Below are positions 10,520 through 21,691 of a stretch of DNA of 64,000 bases, piece after piece. Under the pieces are notes generated by a model. The model did no database searches. It had not been told where the DNA came from and saw nothing but the letters and a program-made list of their open reading frames with translations. This stretch comes from Eurosta solidaginis. Lineage: Eukaryota > Arthropoda > Insecta > Diptera > Tephritidae. Both the position numbers and the translations under genes were made by a program. The first letter of the stretch is position 1. Each line of letters opens with the position of its first letter. Location: positions 174,070,645-174,134,644 of the forward strand of contig NC_090319.1 of NCBI RefSeq assembly GCF_040869045.1, written 5' to 3'.

Positions 10520-11012
10520 GTGCAGTTTACGGTACCCACCCTAAAGTTAGGCCAAGATTTTCGAGTAAGGTATCAAAAGATGCGTATTAATCCCGAGAAC
10601 AATAATCCGAAGGCGGAAAAGAAAATTTTTATCTCTGCTCGGAGATATTTGCAGTTGAATTTGGCGATTTTAATTGGTTGTTGTTGTGTTTGTATCCACA
10701 AAAAAAATTGTGCATCACCGTGGCGGTAACCACGGTTATACCACACACCCGGACTTGGCATGGCGTAGCTTAGGGTTTTTTTTAAGCGCGGCCGAAGGCC
10801 GCCAACGCAAAAAGGTGTTCTGCGCAAAAATACTATGGATCCCACCCCCGGTTTCGGAGGGAACCCCGGGTCTTTTTTCGGATAATATCTTTTGAACGGG
10901 TAAAAAAAGTTAACTTCCGCTTTCGGATTCTTGATCTAGACGTAAATATGCGTCTTTTGATATCTCACTCGAAAATTTTGGCCCAAATTTCGGTGGGTAC
11001 CGTAAACTGCAC
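10520..11012. mobile_element. TA-flanked MITE with about 100-bp inverted repeats
   Basis: The left end GTGCAGTTTACGGTACCC and the right end GGGTACCGTAAACTGCAC are inverted copies. Inverted similarity runs inward about 100 bases on each side, including ATCAAAAGA(T/C)GC and TCCGAA(G/A)GCGGAA. TA stands on both flanks (10518-10519 and 11013-11014), as expected for Tc1/mariner-type target duplication. The interior holds GGCCGAAGGCCGCCAACGC, also seen near 11370. No transposase is encoded. Confidence 0.8.
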
Positions 11013-11221
11013 TATTACCAAAGTAAATAATGTTGTTGTTGTTGTAGCGATAAGGACACTCCCCGTTATCGACTTTGTTGGTCCTTTGCCGGATGCAGAT
11101 CGGGTACGTTCCGGGAACAATTAAGGTACTAGCCCGACCATATCGGAAGCGATTTAGTATGACATGAAACCTTGTAGGCCATCCCGTCGATTCTATACAA
11201 CTTAATATGGTAACGATTTAA

Positions 11222-11337
11222 AAGACGGTGCACCACCTAATTTTTATCAAAAATTATCAAACGAGGAATCAAAAGACGCGCCTCGAGCTGCGTTTTTTTA
11301 TTATTTAATATTTTTAAATTAGGTGGTGCACCGTCTT
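11222..11337. repeat. 116-bp short inverted-repeat element
   Basis: The 22 bases from 11222 (AAGACGGTGCACCACCTA and on) are the exact reverse complement of the 22 bases ending at 11337, with about 70 bases between. This has the shape of a very short MITE or a foldback. No clear target-site duplication was found. Confidence 0.7.
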
Positions 11338-11351
11338 GTAAAACGTTACCC

Positions 11352-11535
11352 TTAATATTATTTTTGGCGAAGGCCGCCAACGCAAAAAGATGGTCTCTGC
11401 AAAAAAATTTTTAATTTCCGTCCCATGTCACAACTAAAATTAACTTAATATTATTTTGGGCAAAGGCCACCAACGCAAAAAGGTGTTCTCTGCAACAAAA
11501 TTTTTAATTTCCGTCACATGTCACAACTAAAAGCA
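11352..11535. repeat. Two-copy tandem repeat, period about 93 bp
   Basis: The sequence TTAATATTATTTT, GGC(G/A)AAGGCC(G/A)CCAACGC, AATTTTTAATTTCCGTC(C/A)C, ATGTCACAACTAAAA occurs twice in a row starting at 11352 and 11445. It shares the AAGGCCGCCAACGCAAAAAG word with the interior of the MITE at 10520-11012, so it is probably the expanded interior of a related element. Confidence 0.8.
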
Positions 11536-12179
11536 CAAGATATTTTTCGTTGTAAACAATGCTATTTTTTCTCCGTTTCAAAGTTTCCCGGAATAATCAA
11601 TGAACTGTCATTTCGATGACAGCATGAAACGTTGATGGGTTAGTGGCATGGTTCAATTATGAAAAAGTTGGCTCATCTCATCAGCTGATTTTATTTATGT
11701 CATTGCATGGTCGAAGGGATTTTCAAAAGGAGATGGCAAACTCAAAATGAAACCAACACATTGGCAACATTTTACTTACACATTCAAAAACTGCTAAGTT
11801 TTATGTTTCCATTCCATACCATTCGCCCCAACACCAATACACTGATTTTGACAATTTGAACAGACATATTTTGTTGCTTTACAGATGAGCCAACCTGTAT
11901 ATAGTTGAACCATGGTTAGTGGAGAGCGAAAAAAGCTTTGAATATGTGGGTGAACTAGTTACCTCCGTCTTGTAGGGTTTTTGTTTGCTGTCACTAGCCA
12001 CTAGGTGCGTTCCAAAGGCGACTCTCCCAAAAGGACCAAAACAAATTAGAGAAATTTAACATAATTTTTCGTTAATTCGTGCAAGTTAGATTATGTTAAT
12101 ATACTAAATAAAAGTATATAAATAAAAATATACTAAATGAAAAGTAAAGTGATGTGTGCGCTTAAAATATTGTAAACGT
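11536..12179. other. Noncoding DNA, nothing recognised
   Basis: No coding region or repeat boundary is visible between the tandem repeat and the second TA-type MITE. Confidence 0.4.
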
Positions 12180-12267
12180 GAGGGAACAATATGTATCACA
12201 CAAACCTGTTTTACGCGGATAACTTTTAAACGGGGTAAAAAGATAACTTCCTCTTTCGGATTCTTAA

Positions 12268-12632
12268 GCCCCCATTACTGATACGTAGCATAGACTTGAC
12301 TTGACTTGGCGTAAACTTGGCCACTTAGCCACGATTATACTCCACTTGGCGCATACAACCTGACATCATAATCAGCGTTGAAATTTATTTTTAAATAAAT
12401 GTCAATTTGTATGACAAAATGTCAAAATGAAATGGAAACAAACAAATGGCATCTCAAAATGTAAACGTCACTTAGCACTTACATAGAAAATCAAAATTCA
12501 ACAGACTTCTAAATCAAGTTAAGTGTTGCTAAGTTTTGAGTAATCAGTAACATGCAATGTTCATTTAACAGAACTGTAAGTGACAGTTTTCAAGCCAAGT
12601 CAAGTTTATGCTAAGTATCAGTAACGGGCCCT
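12268..12632. mobile_element. TTAA-flanked MITE, copy 1
   Basis: It begins GCCCCCATTACTGATAC and ends in the inverted sequence GTATCAGTAACGGGCCC, with inverted similarity through ATAGACTTGACTTG for roughly 35 bases. TTAA stands immediately on both sides (12264-12267 and 12633-12636), the target duplication characteristic of piggyBac-type transposition. It has no reading frame and must have been mobilised in trans. Confidence 0.8.
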
Positions 12633-12636
12633 TTAA

Positions 12637-12991
12637 GCCCCCATTACTGATACTTAGCATAGACTTGACTTGACTTGGCGTAAACTTGGCAACTTAGCCA
12701 CGATTATACTCCACTTGGCGCATAAAATCTGGCATCATAATCAGCGTTGAAATTTATTTTTAAATAAATGTCAATTTGTATGACAAAATGTCAAAATGAA
12801 ATGGAAACAAACAAATGGCATCTCAAAATGTAAACGTCACTTAGAACTTACATAGAAAATCAAAATTCAACAGACTTCTAAGTCAAGTTCAGTTTTGAGT
12901 AATCAGTAACATGCAATGTTCATTTATCAGAACTGTAAGTGACAGTTCGCAAGCCAAGTCAAGTCTATGCTAAGTATCAGTAATGGAGGCT
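12637..12991. mobile_element. TTAA-flanked MITE, copy 2
   Basis: This is a close copy of the preceding element in the same orientation, with a small deletion in the right half (the phrase GTTAAGTGTTGCTAAGTTTTGAG of copy 1 is shortened) and single-base changes. It shares the central TTAA with copy 1 and has its own at 12992-12995. The pair thus sits head to tail separated by a single TTAA. Confidence 0.8.
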
Positions 12992-13084
12992 TTAATCTAG
13001 ACGTGAATACGCGTCTTCTGATACCTCACTCGAAAATTTTGGCTCAAATTTTGGTGGGTACCATAAACTGCACTACTACCCAAT

Positions 13085-13190
13085 TCACATCAAGCGGCAG
13101 CAGCACTGCGCGGCGCGGACATGTTGATCAAATAGGCAAAATATTGAGGTGCAGTGTAGTGCAGCTCAGTGTGGCCCACTGATGACCTGA
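13085..13190. repeat. Dispersed repeat related to 13930-14085, copy 1
   Basis: The run CAATTCACATCAAGCGGCA ... GTGCAGTGTAGTGCAG ... CAGTGTGGCC is found again, diverged, at 13930-14085. The function is unknown; it could be the end of an old DNA transposon. Confidence 0.5.
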
Positions 13191-14938
13191 TATGAAACTT
13201 CTCGCTCTCTGAGAGCGCGTGAAAAGGTGCATTTTTTTAATATTGGCCATAGATGCCATCATGCTCAAAATCAAATTTGGTAATTTCAAAATAACTTTAG
13301 GGTATTTTATATTGTAAAGGTTCAATTTATGATTTTCACCGAAAATTTGCTCAAAATTGTCAATTGGGATATCAAAAAATTGTAATGGATGTCAGTATTA
13401 CAAACCCGAAAAAAATAACTCTTTTTCAAACCGTCGAAAATTTATCTGTGACAACACCTTTCATCGAAGGGCTGCACACGAAACGGGTTTTGTTAGCGAA
13501 TTTCGATTGGTGAAAAAGTTGGCTTCTTAGCCTTCGCATTGATGTAAGTGGATGGATAAAGGCCATGGTCCGTAGTCATAGTCGAAATAAAAGAGAGTTT
13601 TATTGGTTTAGACATGGTTCTAAATTAAGTATCATTTCAACTATGTTATAATCCACTTAAACACTATTTTATCTCTAAAAAAGTATTTAAAATTTAAAAT
13701 GACATGAGCGCGATTTTAATTTATTAAAATGTGTTTTGAGTTGGTTGCCTGCTGTCAAAAGTTGCGAGAAATTAAACAATTTGACATTTAAACGCGATGA
13801 ACTTCAATGGAAGTGAAATCGTCAGGAACTAACTTATTATCGCTAGAATGCGTGTTAAGGTACGCGCACATTACGATGCGCGACACGTAGCGGCAGCGGC
13901 GCCTCACAGAGCGACATATTTTTGCAATTCACATTAAGCGGCAATCGAGCGACACATTGCGGCAAAAGTTTGTGTTTATTGTGCTGCTGACGCTAGGTGT
14001 GAATTGCCTCATAAGAACACATGCAAAGAATATTTTGTAGTGTAGTGCAGTGCTGCGTAGTGCAGCCTAATGTGGCCTCACCTTTAATATGTTTGTGGGA
14101 AAATTACACAATTTTAAAATGTGCGATGGTTACTTGGCTCCACATATGCGAAATCCTTGTGTATATTGGAACGATTTCCGTAATTCCTTGTCAAATTTGA
14201 TTTCGAGACAAACCGGTTTCGGCGTTGTACCATCATCAGTGTCGATTTTCGTTCGAAATGAAGACGGAAAATCAACAGAACAAAATAAGTCGAAATCTTT
14301 AATTAAAATTATTTCGCATTCATAGATATTTGTGAGTTTTGATATTTTAGTATCTTTTGAGGAAAAAGTGGCATCCTACATGTTGATTTTGGCATTAAAT
14401 ATAGAAATAAGTATTCAATGGTCAAATTTTAATATATGTCCAAAAATTTCGGGAGAGGTGTCATATGGCGCGTTTTAATTTCGGAAGCAATAATCCGGAG
14501 GCGGCAAAGTAATACTTTTACTCTGTCAAGAGATTTTTGCAAAAAAAAAGTTTAAGACTTTCATGTGATTGTTGTAATGTTGGTGATATTGTTGTACACA
14601 GAAAATAATTAACTAAAAACGCGTTTTGCGCGGATACAATTTTCACCAGTTTCGCAGCTATTTGAGGGTAATTTTTCGATTTTTTGTGTATATCTATGTA
14701 TTAATAAAAAGAACAATTTCTTATTTCGGATTTCTGATTATTGAATGACATTGCAGAATTCTTAAATTCAATTCCGCTGGCATTTCCTTTTGTGTTTTCT
14801 ATTTCCCTTCATATTTGCCAATTCCTCTTAAAAGAAAGGCTGAAATAAAACACGGAATACAACAATAACTAGCAACAAAAATTTTAAGAACTGCTTGGTG
14901 CGGGCGCTGTTGTACTACTAACCTCCTCTATCACCCTC
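13191..14938. other. Noncoding DNA with an old dispersed repeat at 13930-14085
   Basis: Mostly featureless. The stretch 13930-14085 (CAATTCACATTAAGCGGCAA ... TGTAGTGTAGTGCAGTGC ... TAATGTGGCC) is a diverged copy of 13085-13190. Near 14460-14540 there is weak similarity (CAATAATCCGGAGGCGGCAAAG) to the left arm of the TA-type MITE at 10600. No genes are recognisable. Confidence 0.45.
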
Positions 14939-14941
14939 TTA

Positions 14942-15375
14942 GGGTACGCCTACACAGCCACCGATAAACCGAAAAATTGCAATCAGCTGATGAAATCGGC
15001 CGTTCGTCGGTGTTAAAATTGCAACCGATTATCGGCCGGCAGCTTTTTTTTTTACATTTTACTTTTTCGCAAAAATACGCTTGCGTTTATGCTTTTATGT
15101 GCTTATCCCATAAAGGGCGCCTGTTTTGCGCCAAATTAATTAATTTTTCACTCCATCGCACAAATAATAATTTTTCACAGTAAATGCACGCAATTTATCG
15201 GACGATAAAATTGAACACGCGCGAATTTATTGGCAGTAAAAAACGACAACGGCCGACAACAATTCTGTGATCGGTTGAAATGTACACACCCTCATCTAAA
15301 TACATGTGTTTATTTCTATCGGACAGTTACGATCGGGATCGGGCGATCAAAATCGGTCGCTGTGTAAGCGTACTC
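14942..15375. mobile_element. TTA-flanked MITE (PIF/Harbinger-like), 434 bp
   Basis: The left end GGGTACGCCTACACAGC and the right end, read on the minus strand, GAGTACGCTTACACAGC, form terminal inverted repeats that continue as CCACCGAT/GACCGATT. TTA flanks both ends (14939-14941 and 15376-15378), the 3-bp target duplication typical of PIF/Harbinger elements. It has no transposase. The interior contains GATCGG/CCGATAA words in both orientations. Confidence 0.75.
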
Positions 15376-15545
15376 TTAGTCCATGTCATGACAGACTTGA
15401 GTTCAATGATTTTTTAATGTAAAAGGGAACTTGGAGGTTCATGTACAATGTCTCAACATTCTAGGTCACTTCTTTCCTATGGAAAACTATACTGTTGTTG
15501 TTGTTGTTGTAGCAATGCTTCGCCCCACCTAACAGCCGCGACCGA

Positions 15546-18500
15546 TTACAAATTTTCATCAATATCCTCTAACGGGAGTCCAAGGAAACTTGCCGTTTCA
15601 ACAGGTGTGGACCATAAGGAAAGGGGTGTTAGAGGCGTTGGTTCCACATTACAATTAAAGAGATGGTCGGTAGCATGTGCGGGGCATACATTTTGTATGT
15701 CGGGGTTGATTCTGGATAGGTAAGAGTTTAACCTGTTACAGTATCCAGAACGAAGTTGAGCAAGAGTGACACGCGTTTATCTGGGGCGTATGCGTTCCTC
15801 TTCCGCGAGTTTTGGATACTTTTCTATAAGTACTGAATTCACCGTGCAATTCCCGGCATAAAGGTCCGACGCCTGTTTATGGAGTTCACCAAGGACCTGC
15901 TTGTGTTTTTTCGCTTCATACGGCTGGGTTCTCGGGTGCCGTATTTCCTCAAAATGCTTACGGAGATGACTCCTAAGGCCCCTAGGCGGTGCTGGTTCAT
16001 CAATCAGATGTCTGTTGGGATGCCCAGGTTTCTGGGTATTCAACAGGAACTGTTTGGTCAGCATCTCGTTTCTCTCCCCGTGGCAATTCTGGGAGCAGTA
16101 TTTTGGCAGGCCTGTAGCTTCTTCCAGTGGGTAATTTTTAGGTTGGCGACCATATGGGTGACGCGTAGCATGTAATCGGCTGGCTAATTGCTTTGTATGT
16201 AATCATGAGCGTTTCTTTATCTTTTCCCCAGGTACTGCCAGCGAGGGATTTGAGGATTTTGTTACGGCTCTGAATTCTCGGAACAATTGCGGCTGCGTGC
16301 TCACCAAAATGTAAATCCTGATCAAACGTCACACCCAAGATTTTGGGGTGTAGGACAGTCGGTAGCGTAGTGCCATCGACGTGGATGATCAAAATGGTCG
16401 ACATTTGGGACGTCCATGTTATAAATAAGGTCGCGGAAGATTTAGTCGGTGATAATGCCAGGTTTCGCGAGGCGAAAAAACTGGAGAGATCAGGGAGGTA
16501 GCCGTTTATTTTATTGCATAGCTCATCGATCTTTGGGCCTGGGCCTGTGGCCATTATTGTGCAGTCATCGGCGTAGGAAACGATGGTGACTCCTTCCGGT
16601 GGTGAAGGTAGCTTAGATATGTAGAAATTAAACAAAAGTGGGGATAGGACACCACCCTGTGGCACCCCTTGTTTAATTCTCCTTGGTTTTGATGTTTCGT
16701 TTCTAAATTGCACCGATGCCTGCCGACCACCAAGATAATTTGCGGTCCACCTTTTAAGACATGGGGGAAGAGTAGACCCTTCCAGGTCTTGCAGTAACCA
16801 GCCATGGTTGACCGTATCAAAAGCTTTTGATAGGTCTAGCGCTACGAGTGCTGCTCTATGGTGGGGGTATCGATTTAAACCGCAATTTATCTGGGTGCTA
16901 ATGGCATTTAGCGCGGTGGCAGTGCTACGGAGTTTTCTGAAGCCATGCTGATGAGAGGCTAGCTGCGAATTTGATTGGAAATGGGAGCAAAATGACTTCA
17001 AGCGTCTTTGCTACTGGCGATAGGAGAGATATCGGACGATACGACTCTCCTATGTTAGCTGGTTTCCCAGGCTTTAGTAGCGGGACCACCTTGGCCATTT
17101 TCCATTTCTCGGTATGACAAAGGTGGAAAGAGACAGGTTGAAGACATGCGCTAAATATTTGAAACCCTCTTTCCCTAGGCTTTTAAGCATCGGCATGGCT
17201 ATGCCGTCTGGGCCCACTGATTTGGATGGTTTAGCGCGACCAATGGCGTCCTCAACCTCTCTAGCGGTGATGGTGATTGGTGACGCGCTGAATTTGTGTT
17301 TATGTGCGTGTCTATTCGCTCTCCGTCTATCTTTGTCGACCGTAGAATGCATTATATATTGTCGGCAGAAAGCGCTCGCGCATTTTTTTTCGCATCCGAC
17401 AGCACTTTGTCGCCAAAGGTGATGGAAACTTTGTCTTTGTACTTAGTCGGATTCGATAGGGACTTTACGGTGGACCAAAGTTTACCCACTCCGGTAGAGA
17501 GGTTACAACCTCTTAGGTGCTCCTCCCATTTCGCCCGCTTGTGTTCGTCCACAAGCAATCTGATGCGTTGGTTTATATCCCTTATTTGGAGGTCGCCTGG
17601 ATCAAGCTGTCTTATAAGGTCACGTTCTCTCGCTAAGTTTGCGGCCTCCGTCGGAAAGTGGGGCCGGATTTTGGGAATTCTCCCGGCGGGAATGAAACGT
17701 GCCGACGCGGATTCAATGACCTTACGGAAGGCACGCTCCCCTTGGCGGGCATCTGTCGGGATAGGGAGGGCAGCAAAGAGGTTGTCTGTAAAAGAATTAT
17801 ATTCTTCCCACTTTCCTTTTTTGAAGTTTATGAAAGTGCGTTTTTCGATGATGATGAAGTCGGCGGTCCACTCGAGCGAAATAAGTATAGGCAGGTAGTC
17901 GGATGCCAATGTTACCATCGGCTGCCAGTTGACACAGTTTATGAGTTCTGCGCTCACGATTGAGATATCTGGCGAACTGTGATAACTTCCTACCATACGT
18001 GTGGGGGCGTCTCCGTTTATTGTGCAGAACGTCGTTTCTTCTATTTGATCCGCTAGCATCTCACCCCTACTGCCCGCCCGCAAGTTTGAGTGCCATAGAT
18101 CGTGATGGGCATTGAAATCGCCTAAGATAATGAGATTGTTGCCAGTGAGTAAGGCTCTGATATTAGGGCGGTATCCACTGGGGCAACAGGTGGCAGGAGG
18201 GATGTAGATGTTGATGATTTCTAGGTTTGCATCGCCTGACCGGACATATAGGCCTTGACGTTCTAAGACGTTGTCCCTGCGGTCGATGCCAGGATCAAAT
18301 AAATAATATTGCACAGAGTAGTGTATGATAAACTCGAGGCCGCTCTCTCGATATTTCCTGTGGACATTATACCCAGAGCAGGTCTGCAATGCAGATCTTG
18401 CTGTGAGTTTAGTCTCTTGAATCGCAGCAATGCGGATGTTGTGCCGCTTCATGAAATCGACTATCTCCGTAATCTTCCCAGTTAGTCCATTACTGTTTAA

Positions 18501-19431
18501 CGGCAGAATTCTGAAGTGCATAAGGGGAGACGCCGCCACTCTGGGGGTAAGTGACGGGTGACTACGCCTGGGTTGTGGAAGGCCAGGACGCAATTGCTGT
18601 TGTGACCATGGGACTGGGCGTCCTTGGGCAATAATTGGGGTACCCGGATGATTTGCGTTTGCGACCTGGCAACATGGCGGGATGAAACCCGTCGGGGGGT
18701 TGCCGTCGCAGAGACCAGAACATCTAGGAAAGTGGCACCACCCAAGGCAGGAGCTACATTGGGCGGATGTCGCAAACATATATTTTCTGTGCTGGCAAAC
18801 GGTGCAAACGGAGGTAGGGACTAAGAGTCTGTTTCCACCTACACGATTGCTGCCGGAAAAGAGGAGGGGAGAAGACGGGGGCAGGGGCTGATGCTCAGCA
18901 TTGCTACCGACTCTACTACGAAGGTAGTACTTATGAGTGGTAGCAGCTGTTTGAGTTGTTGGCGACGTGGGGCGCGAGCAGCAGCTGGTACTTGTTGTGG
19001 CTTGCTGAGCACCGGGGCTGCTGGAAGGTAGTGGGGGCGTTTAGGCGTAGACTACGGGACGCCCTTGGGCGTGAACAGCATGGAGCCACAAAAGATTTAT
19101 AAAAGTTACGTGGACGTCGGGTTTTGGGATGAAGCCCAGAACAACCTGTCCGATGCAACCATCCCTTACACGAGACCCACTGAACAGAGTATGACCGTCC
19201 TAAAAAGATTCTTTTCTGGCAGATGCAGCAAAACCATTTATCAGGACCGGGGTCAGGAGACGGACCCGGATTGGATTCGATGCCTTCCCGGAGTAAGAGA
19301 ATATGGAGCAGTCCTGGTGCAAGGAGCTGCTGGGAGGATGACAATTTGTGGGAGGGACGCAACAAATTAAATGGGGTCACACTGAAATGACAGTCCTTGG
19401 TCGGGAAAAATCCCGAGTCGTTCCGGTACAT
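15546..19431 (-). pseudogene. LINE polyprotein (PHD-like fingers, endonuclease, reverse transcriptase), broken
   Basis: In order from the 5' end: methionine at 19431; a leucine-rich stretch; the NPGP motif at residues 50-57; a PHD-like finger (WFCCICQKRI ... CKGWLHRTGC) to about 18990; a second finger (CSSCLGWCHF ... PPCC) near 18760-18670; an endonuclease at about 18530-17900 with NSNGL, a QETK box, GDFNAHHDLW and a terminal SDYLPI. The last is normally SDH, so the catalytic His is replaced by Tyr. The reverse transcriptase spans 17300-16140 with GPDGI, DLSKAFDTVNH, QGGVLSP and SYADD intact. The C-terminus near 15560 reads SLW and a final DENL. Frameshifts near 18930, 17350, 17080 and 16100 break the frame. 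Confidence 0.85.
19261..19284 (-). other. 2A-like motif GIESNPGP
   Basis: Residues 50-57 of the LINE polyprotein read GIESNPGP directly after a leucine-rich segment (LLHILLLRE). The family-wide 2A consensus is D-(V/I)-E-x-N-P-G-P, where the ribosome skips the bond before the last proline. Here the first Asp is Gly, which may lower activity. A second copy of the family (about 7388-7417) has GIDPNPGP, so the NPGP core is conserved between copies. Confidence 0.6.
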
Positions 19432-19466
19432 AGAACCGACTGCCTTGGGAAGCGGAAAACTATACT

Positions 19467-21254
19467 AAACTCCCTTTATTTAGGCTGATTTTGCGAAGAC
19501 AAACACAAATTTGATTTAACTTGAACGTCCTCCATACTTATACAGCCGAATAGGGGGTTTCGGGTCTATTAAATTAAACGGCTTTAACGGTTAGGGCCAA
19601 CTAACACTTAAGTTTTACATCATTTTGGCCGTCACAGCTGTCTTAATGCAAACAACTTTTCTTTACAACGTTCTAGTATACAACGCAAGAGCAAAACCAA
19701 ATTTTATAAAAAGTCTATCATTTTCTTTTTTATTCAATTTATAAACAATTTTTCCTTTTGAGCTACAAATATTTAATTTTATATTTCTGTAATCGGTAAC
19801 TGATTATTTTGTTCATTGTAGCAAGCAAACTTTCACCGTGCGTTATGTAGAAGTACGTCAATTTTTAAACAGCGTACAAATTGAATTTAAAACGAATTTT
19901 GTGCCTTCGTCAATTTTGCGGATTTCACTTCTAAGACATAATGCATTAAGAAACACTGTTCAACATGAAATCGAGTGTATGAGTGAATCGCCTTGTTGCT
20001 TCCTTTGCTTTAAGTAGCCCAAATCCGCTTCAACGTTGCGAGATTTAAATAATTTTTTAAGAACGAAATTAAGTAAATTTTCTTTGAACAAGTATGTTCA
20101 TGTTCAATTAAAGATTGAGCTGTCAATTTTAAATTGACGGCTGATAGAAAATAGCGAATATTTACAAAACGTTTGTTAATAACTTTTAAATAGAATTTAA
20201 TAATAATTATCCGCCACCGTATTGTGATTCCTGTCATCAAAACGCGTTTTCAGGTACTCCTTTGCCAATTTTTGTGGTATTTTAAGAGTTCTTGTCAAGT
20301 ATAAAATTACAGTTTTTTTTTATAGGTGGAGTCAAGTAACCACGGTTGTAAGGAACAGGGTGAACTTTTAAAACTTCTAAAAAATTCCTTCATAGCGCCG
20401 ATCCAAACCTTTTTTCATGCGGATACCCTGTCCATGCTTATTTTAGCTGAAAACTGTGCTTAATATGTCTATGACAGATCAAAATTTTAAATCCCATTTT
20501 TAATTTAGGCAAGATTTTAACTAAACAGTATTTTAGTCAGCGACTATGACTACGGGCCCATGTTTTTGTGGCGCGTTGCGACATTCCATTTTTTAAAGCT
20601 GATATAAATTTTACGTATACATAAAGGTTAGCGCAACACGTTTCATTAACTGCTTTTTGTGGACGATAACGTAGGTACTCCACCAAGTTTTATCTTTTTG
20701 CGTTCGTTAAAATAACAGTGGACCTAATTTCGTTATTTCTTATAAATATTTTGCGTTTTTCATTGTATGTGTATATACATATACGTTTTGGTCGCAACAA
20801 AGCCGAGAAGGGGGATAGCCGTTCATTGTTATCGTATGGCGGTGCCATACTTATGTATCTACCACAAAATATTTTTAAAAAAATTTTCCTTTTTTATAAA
20901 TTTTAATAAATTTTTATCAATTTACTCGCTGATTTATTCGAAAATAATGAAAACACACCGATTTCTTGAAATTTTTTATTTTTTATTTTATATTCATCTG
21001 ATATTCAAGACCCATTCTTGGAAATGAATGAACTTTTGTTTGCAATTGAATGAACAAACAGCTGATATTCAAGACCCATTCCTGGAAACGAATTGAGAGA
21101 GAATGAATGTTTCGTATCAGGTGTGTGGCCTTAGCTTAACGAATAAGGATCGGCCTTTGATACAACGTTATTTACCCAACTGCAAGAGAAAATTGTGGAA
21201 TTGACGGTATTGAAAATGCCTTGAAACAAAAAGTGCTATAATTAATCAATATAT
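19467..21254. other. Noncoding DNA with a small direct duplication
   Basis: No genes recognised. CTGATATTCAAGACCCATTC occurs at 20997 and again at 21061, a local two-copy duplication of about 64 bases. A minus-strand frame at 20010-20240 and plus-strand frames at 20718-21027 are A+T-driven and lack motifs. Confidence 0.45.
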
Positions 21255-21691
21255 AGGCTGGTGAAAATCCTTGGACTGAACCCTCCCAGAGGGTGCCGGC
21301 TGGTAATAGCACAACAGCTTCCCCTTCCAGGGGAGTGCTAGCTAAGTTTGGGAATCATTCCCATCTGTGCCCCAGCTCCTTAATAGCTCAAGCATATGGA
21401 AATGGTTTTTAAACGTGGCCTCAGGGTGGGAACCGGACCACGCCCAGTTGAAAAGGTGGTCCACCCCCTAATCCAGGATGTGATGCGTTTCCGTGCCCAT
21501 TGGATGGTTTGCAGTCAGGTGTATCCGACTATGTTTTTACGGAGCCTCCCGGATACCGGTCCACCTCCGGGAGTAACGGCGACTTGCTGCGGCATGGGGC
21601 TCTGCTGCAGTCGACCGGATTGTTCCCCTATCCCTTTTTTTCAGGCTGCCGAACGGCCTCATCTTAGTAGGCAGCCGACGAACCAGTTACT

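Larger units (their letters stand above)
12180..13084. mobile_element. Second copy of the TA-type MITE, interrupted
   Basis: The sequence 12215-12263 (GCGGATAACTTTTAAACGGG to CTTTCGGATTC) matches the interior right half of the MITE at 10520-11012. The match resumes at 12996 with TCTAGACGTGAATACGCGTC and runs to the right terminus GTGGGTACCATAAACTGCAC at about 13073. Two other MITEs are inserted between the halves. The left terminus is not recognisable. Confidence 0.7.
15481..19466 (-). mobile_element. Full-length CR1/Jockey-type LINE with 13-bp TSD
   Basis: GGAAAACTATACT stands at both 15481-15493 and 19454-19466, bracketing a 3960-bp insert. On the minus strand it starts with only about 22 bases before the first methionine and ends with a CAACAA-type microsatellite tail rather than poly(A), as in CR1-like LINEs. 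The order is N-terminal zinc fingers, AP endonuclease, reverse transcriptase and C-terminal cysteine/histidine region, in one polyprotein. The boundaries make it complete at both ends, though its coding region is broken. Other pieces of the family lie at 7283-7478 and 8473-8945. Confidence 0.9.

Noticed and set aside
10460..10895. Frames of 73-90 codons over the TA-type MITE
   Set aside because: They run across the MITE terminus into its noncoding interior on both strands, with no known motif.
12967..13325. Frames of 65-71 codons around 13.1 kb
   Set aside because: They cross the boundary of the TTAA-type MITE and the TA-type MITE, so they are chance frames in repeats.
15448..15723. 91-codon plus-strand frame starting MSQHSRSLLSYG
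   Set aside because: It is the antisense of the 3' end of the full-length minus-strand LINE; its poly-Cys run is the CAACAA tail read backwards.
19065..19370. 101-codon plus-strand frame
   Set aside because: It is antisense to the LINE N-terminus; the minus strand has the zinc finger and NPGP motif. The similar frame at 7304-7525 is antisense to another copy of the same region.
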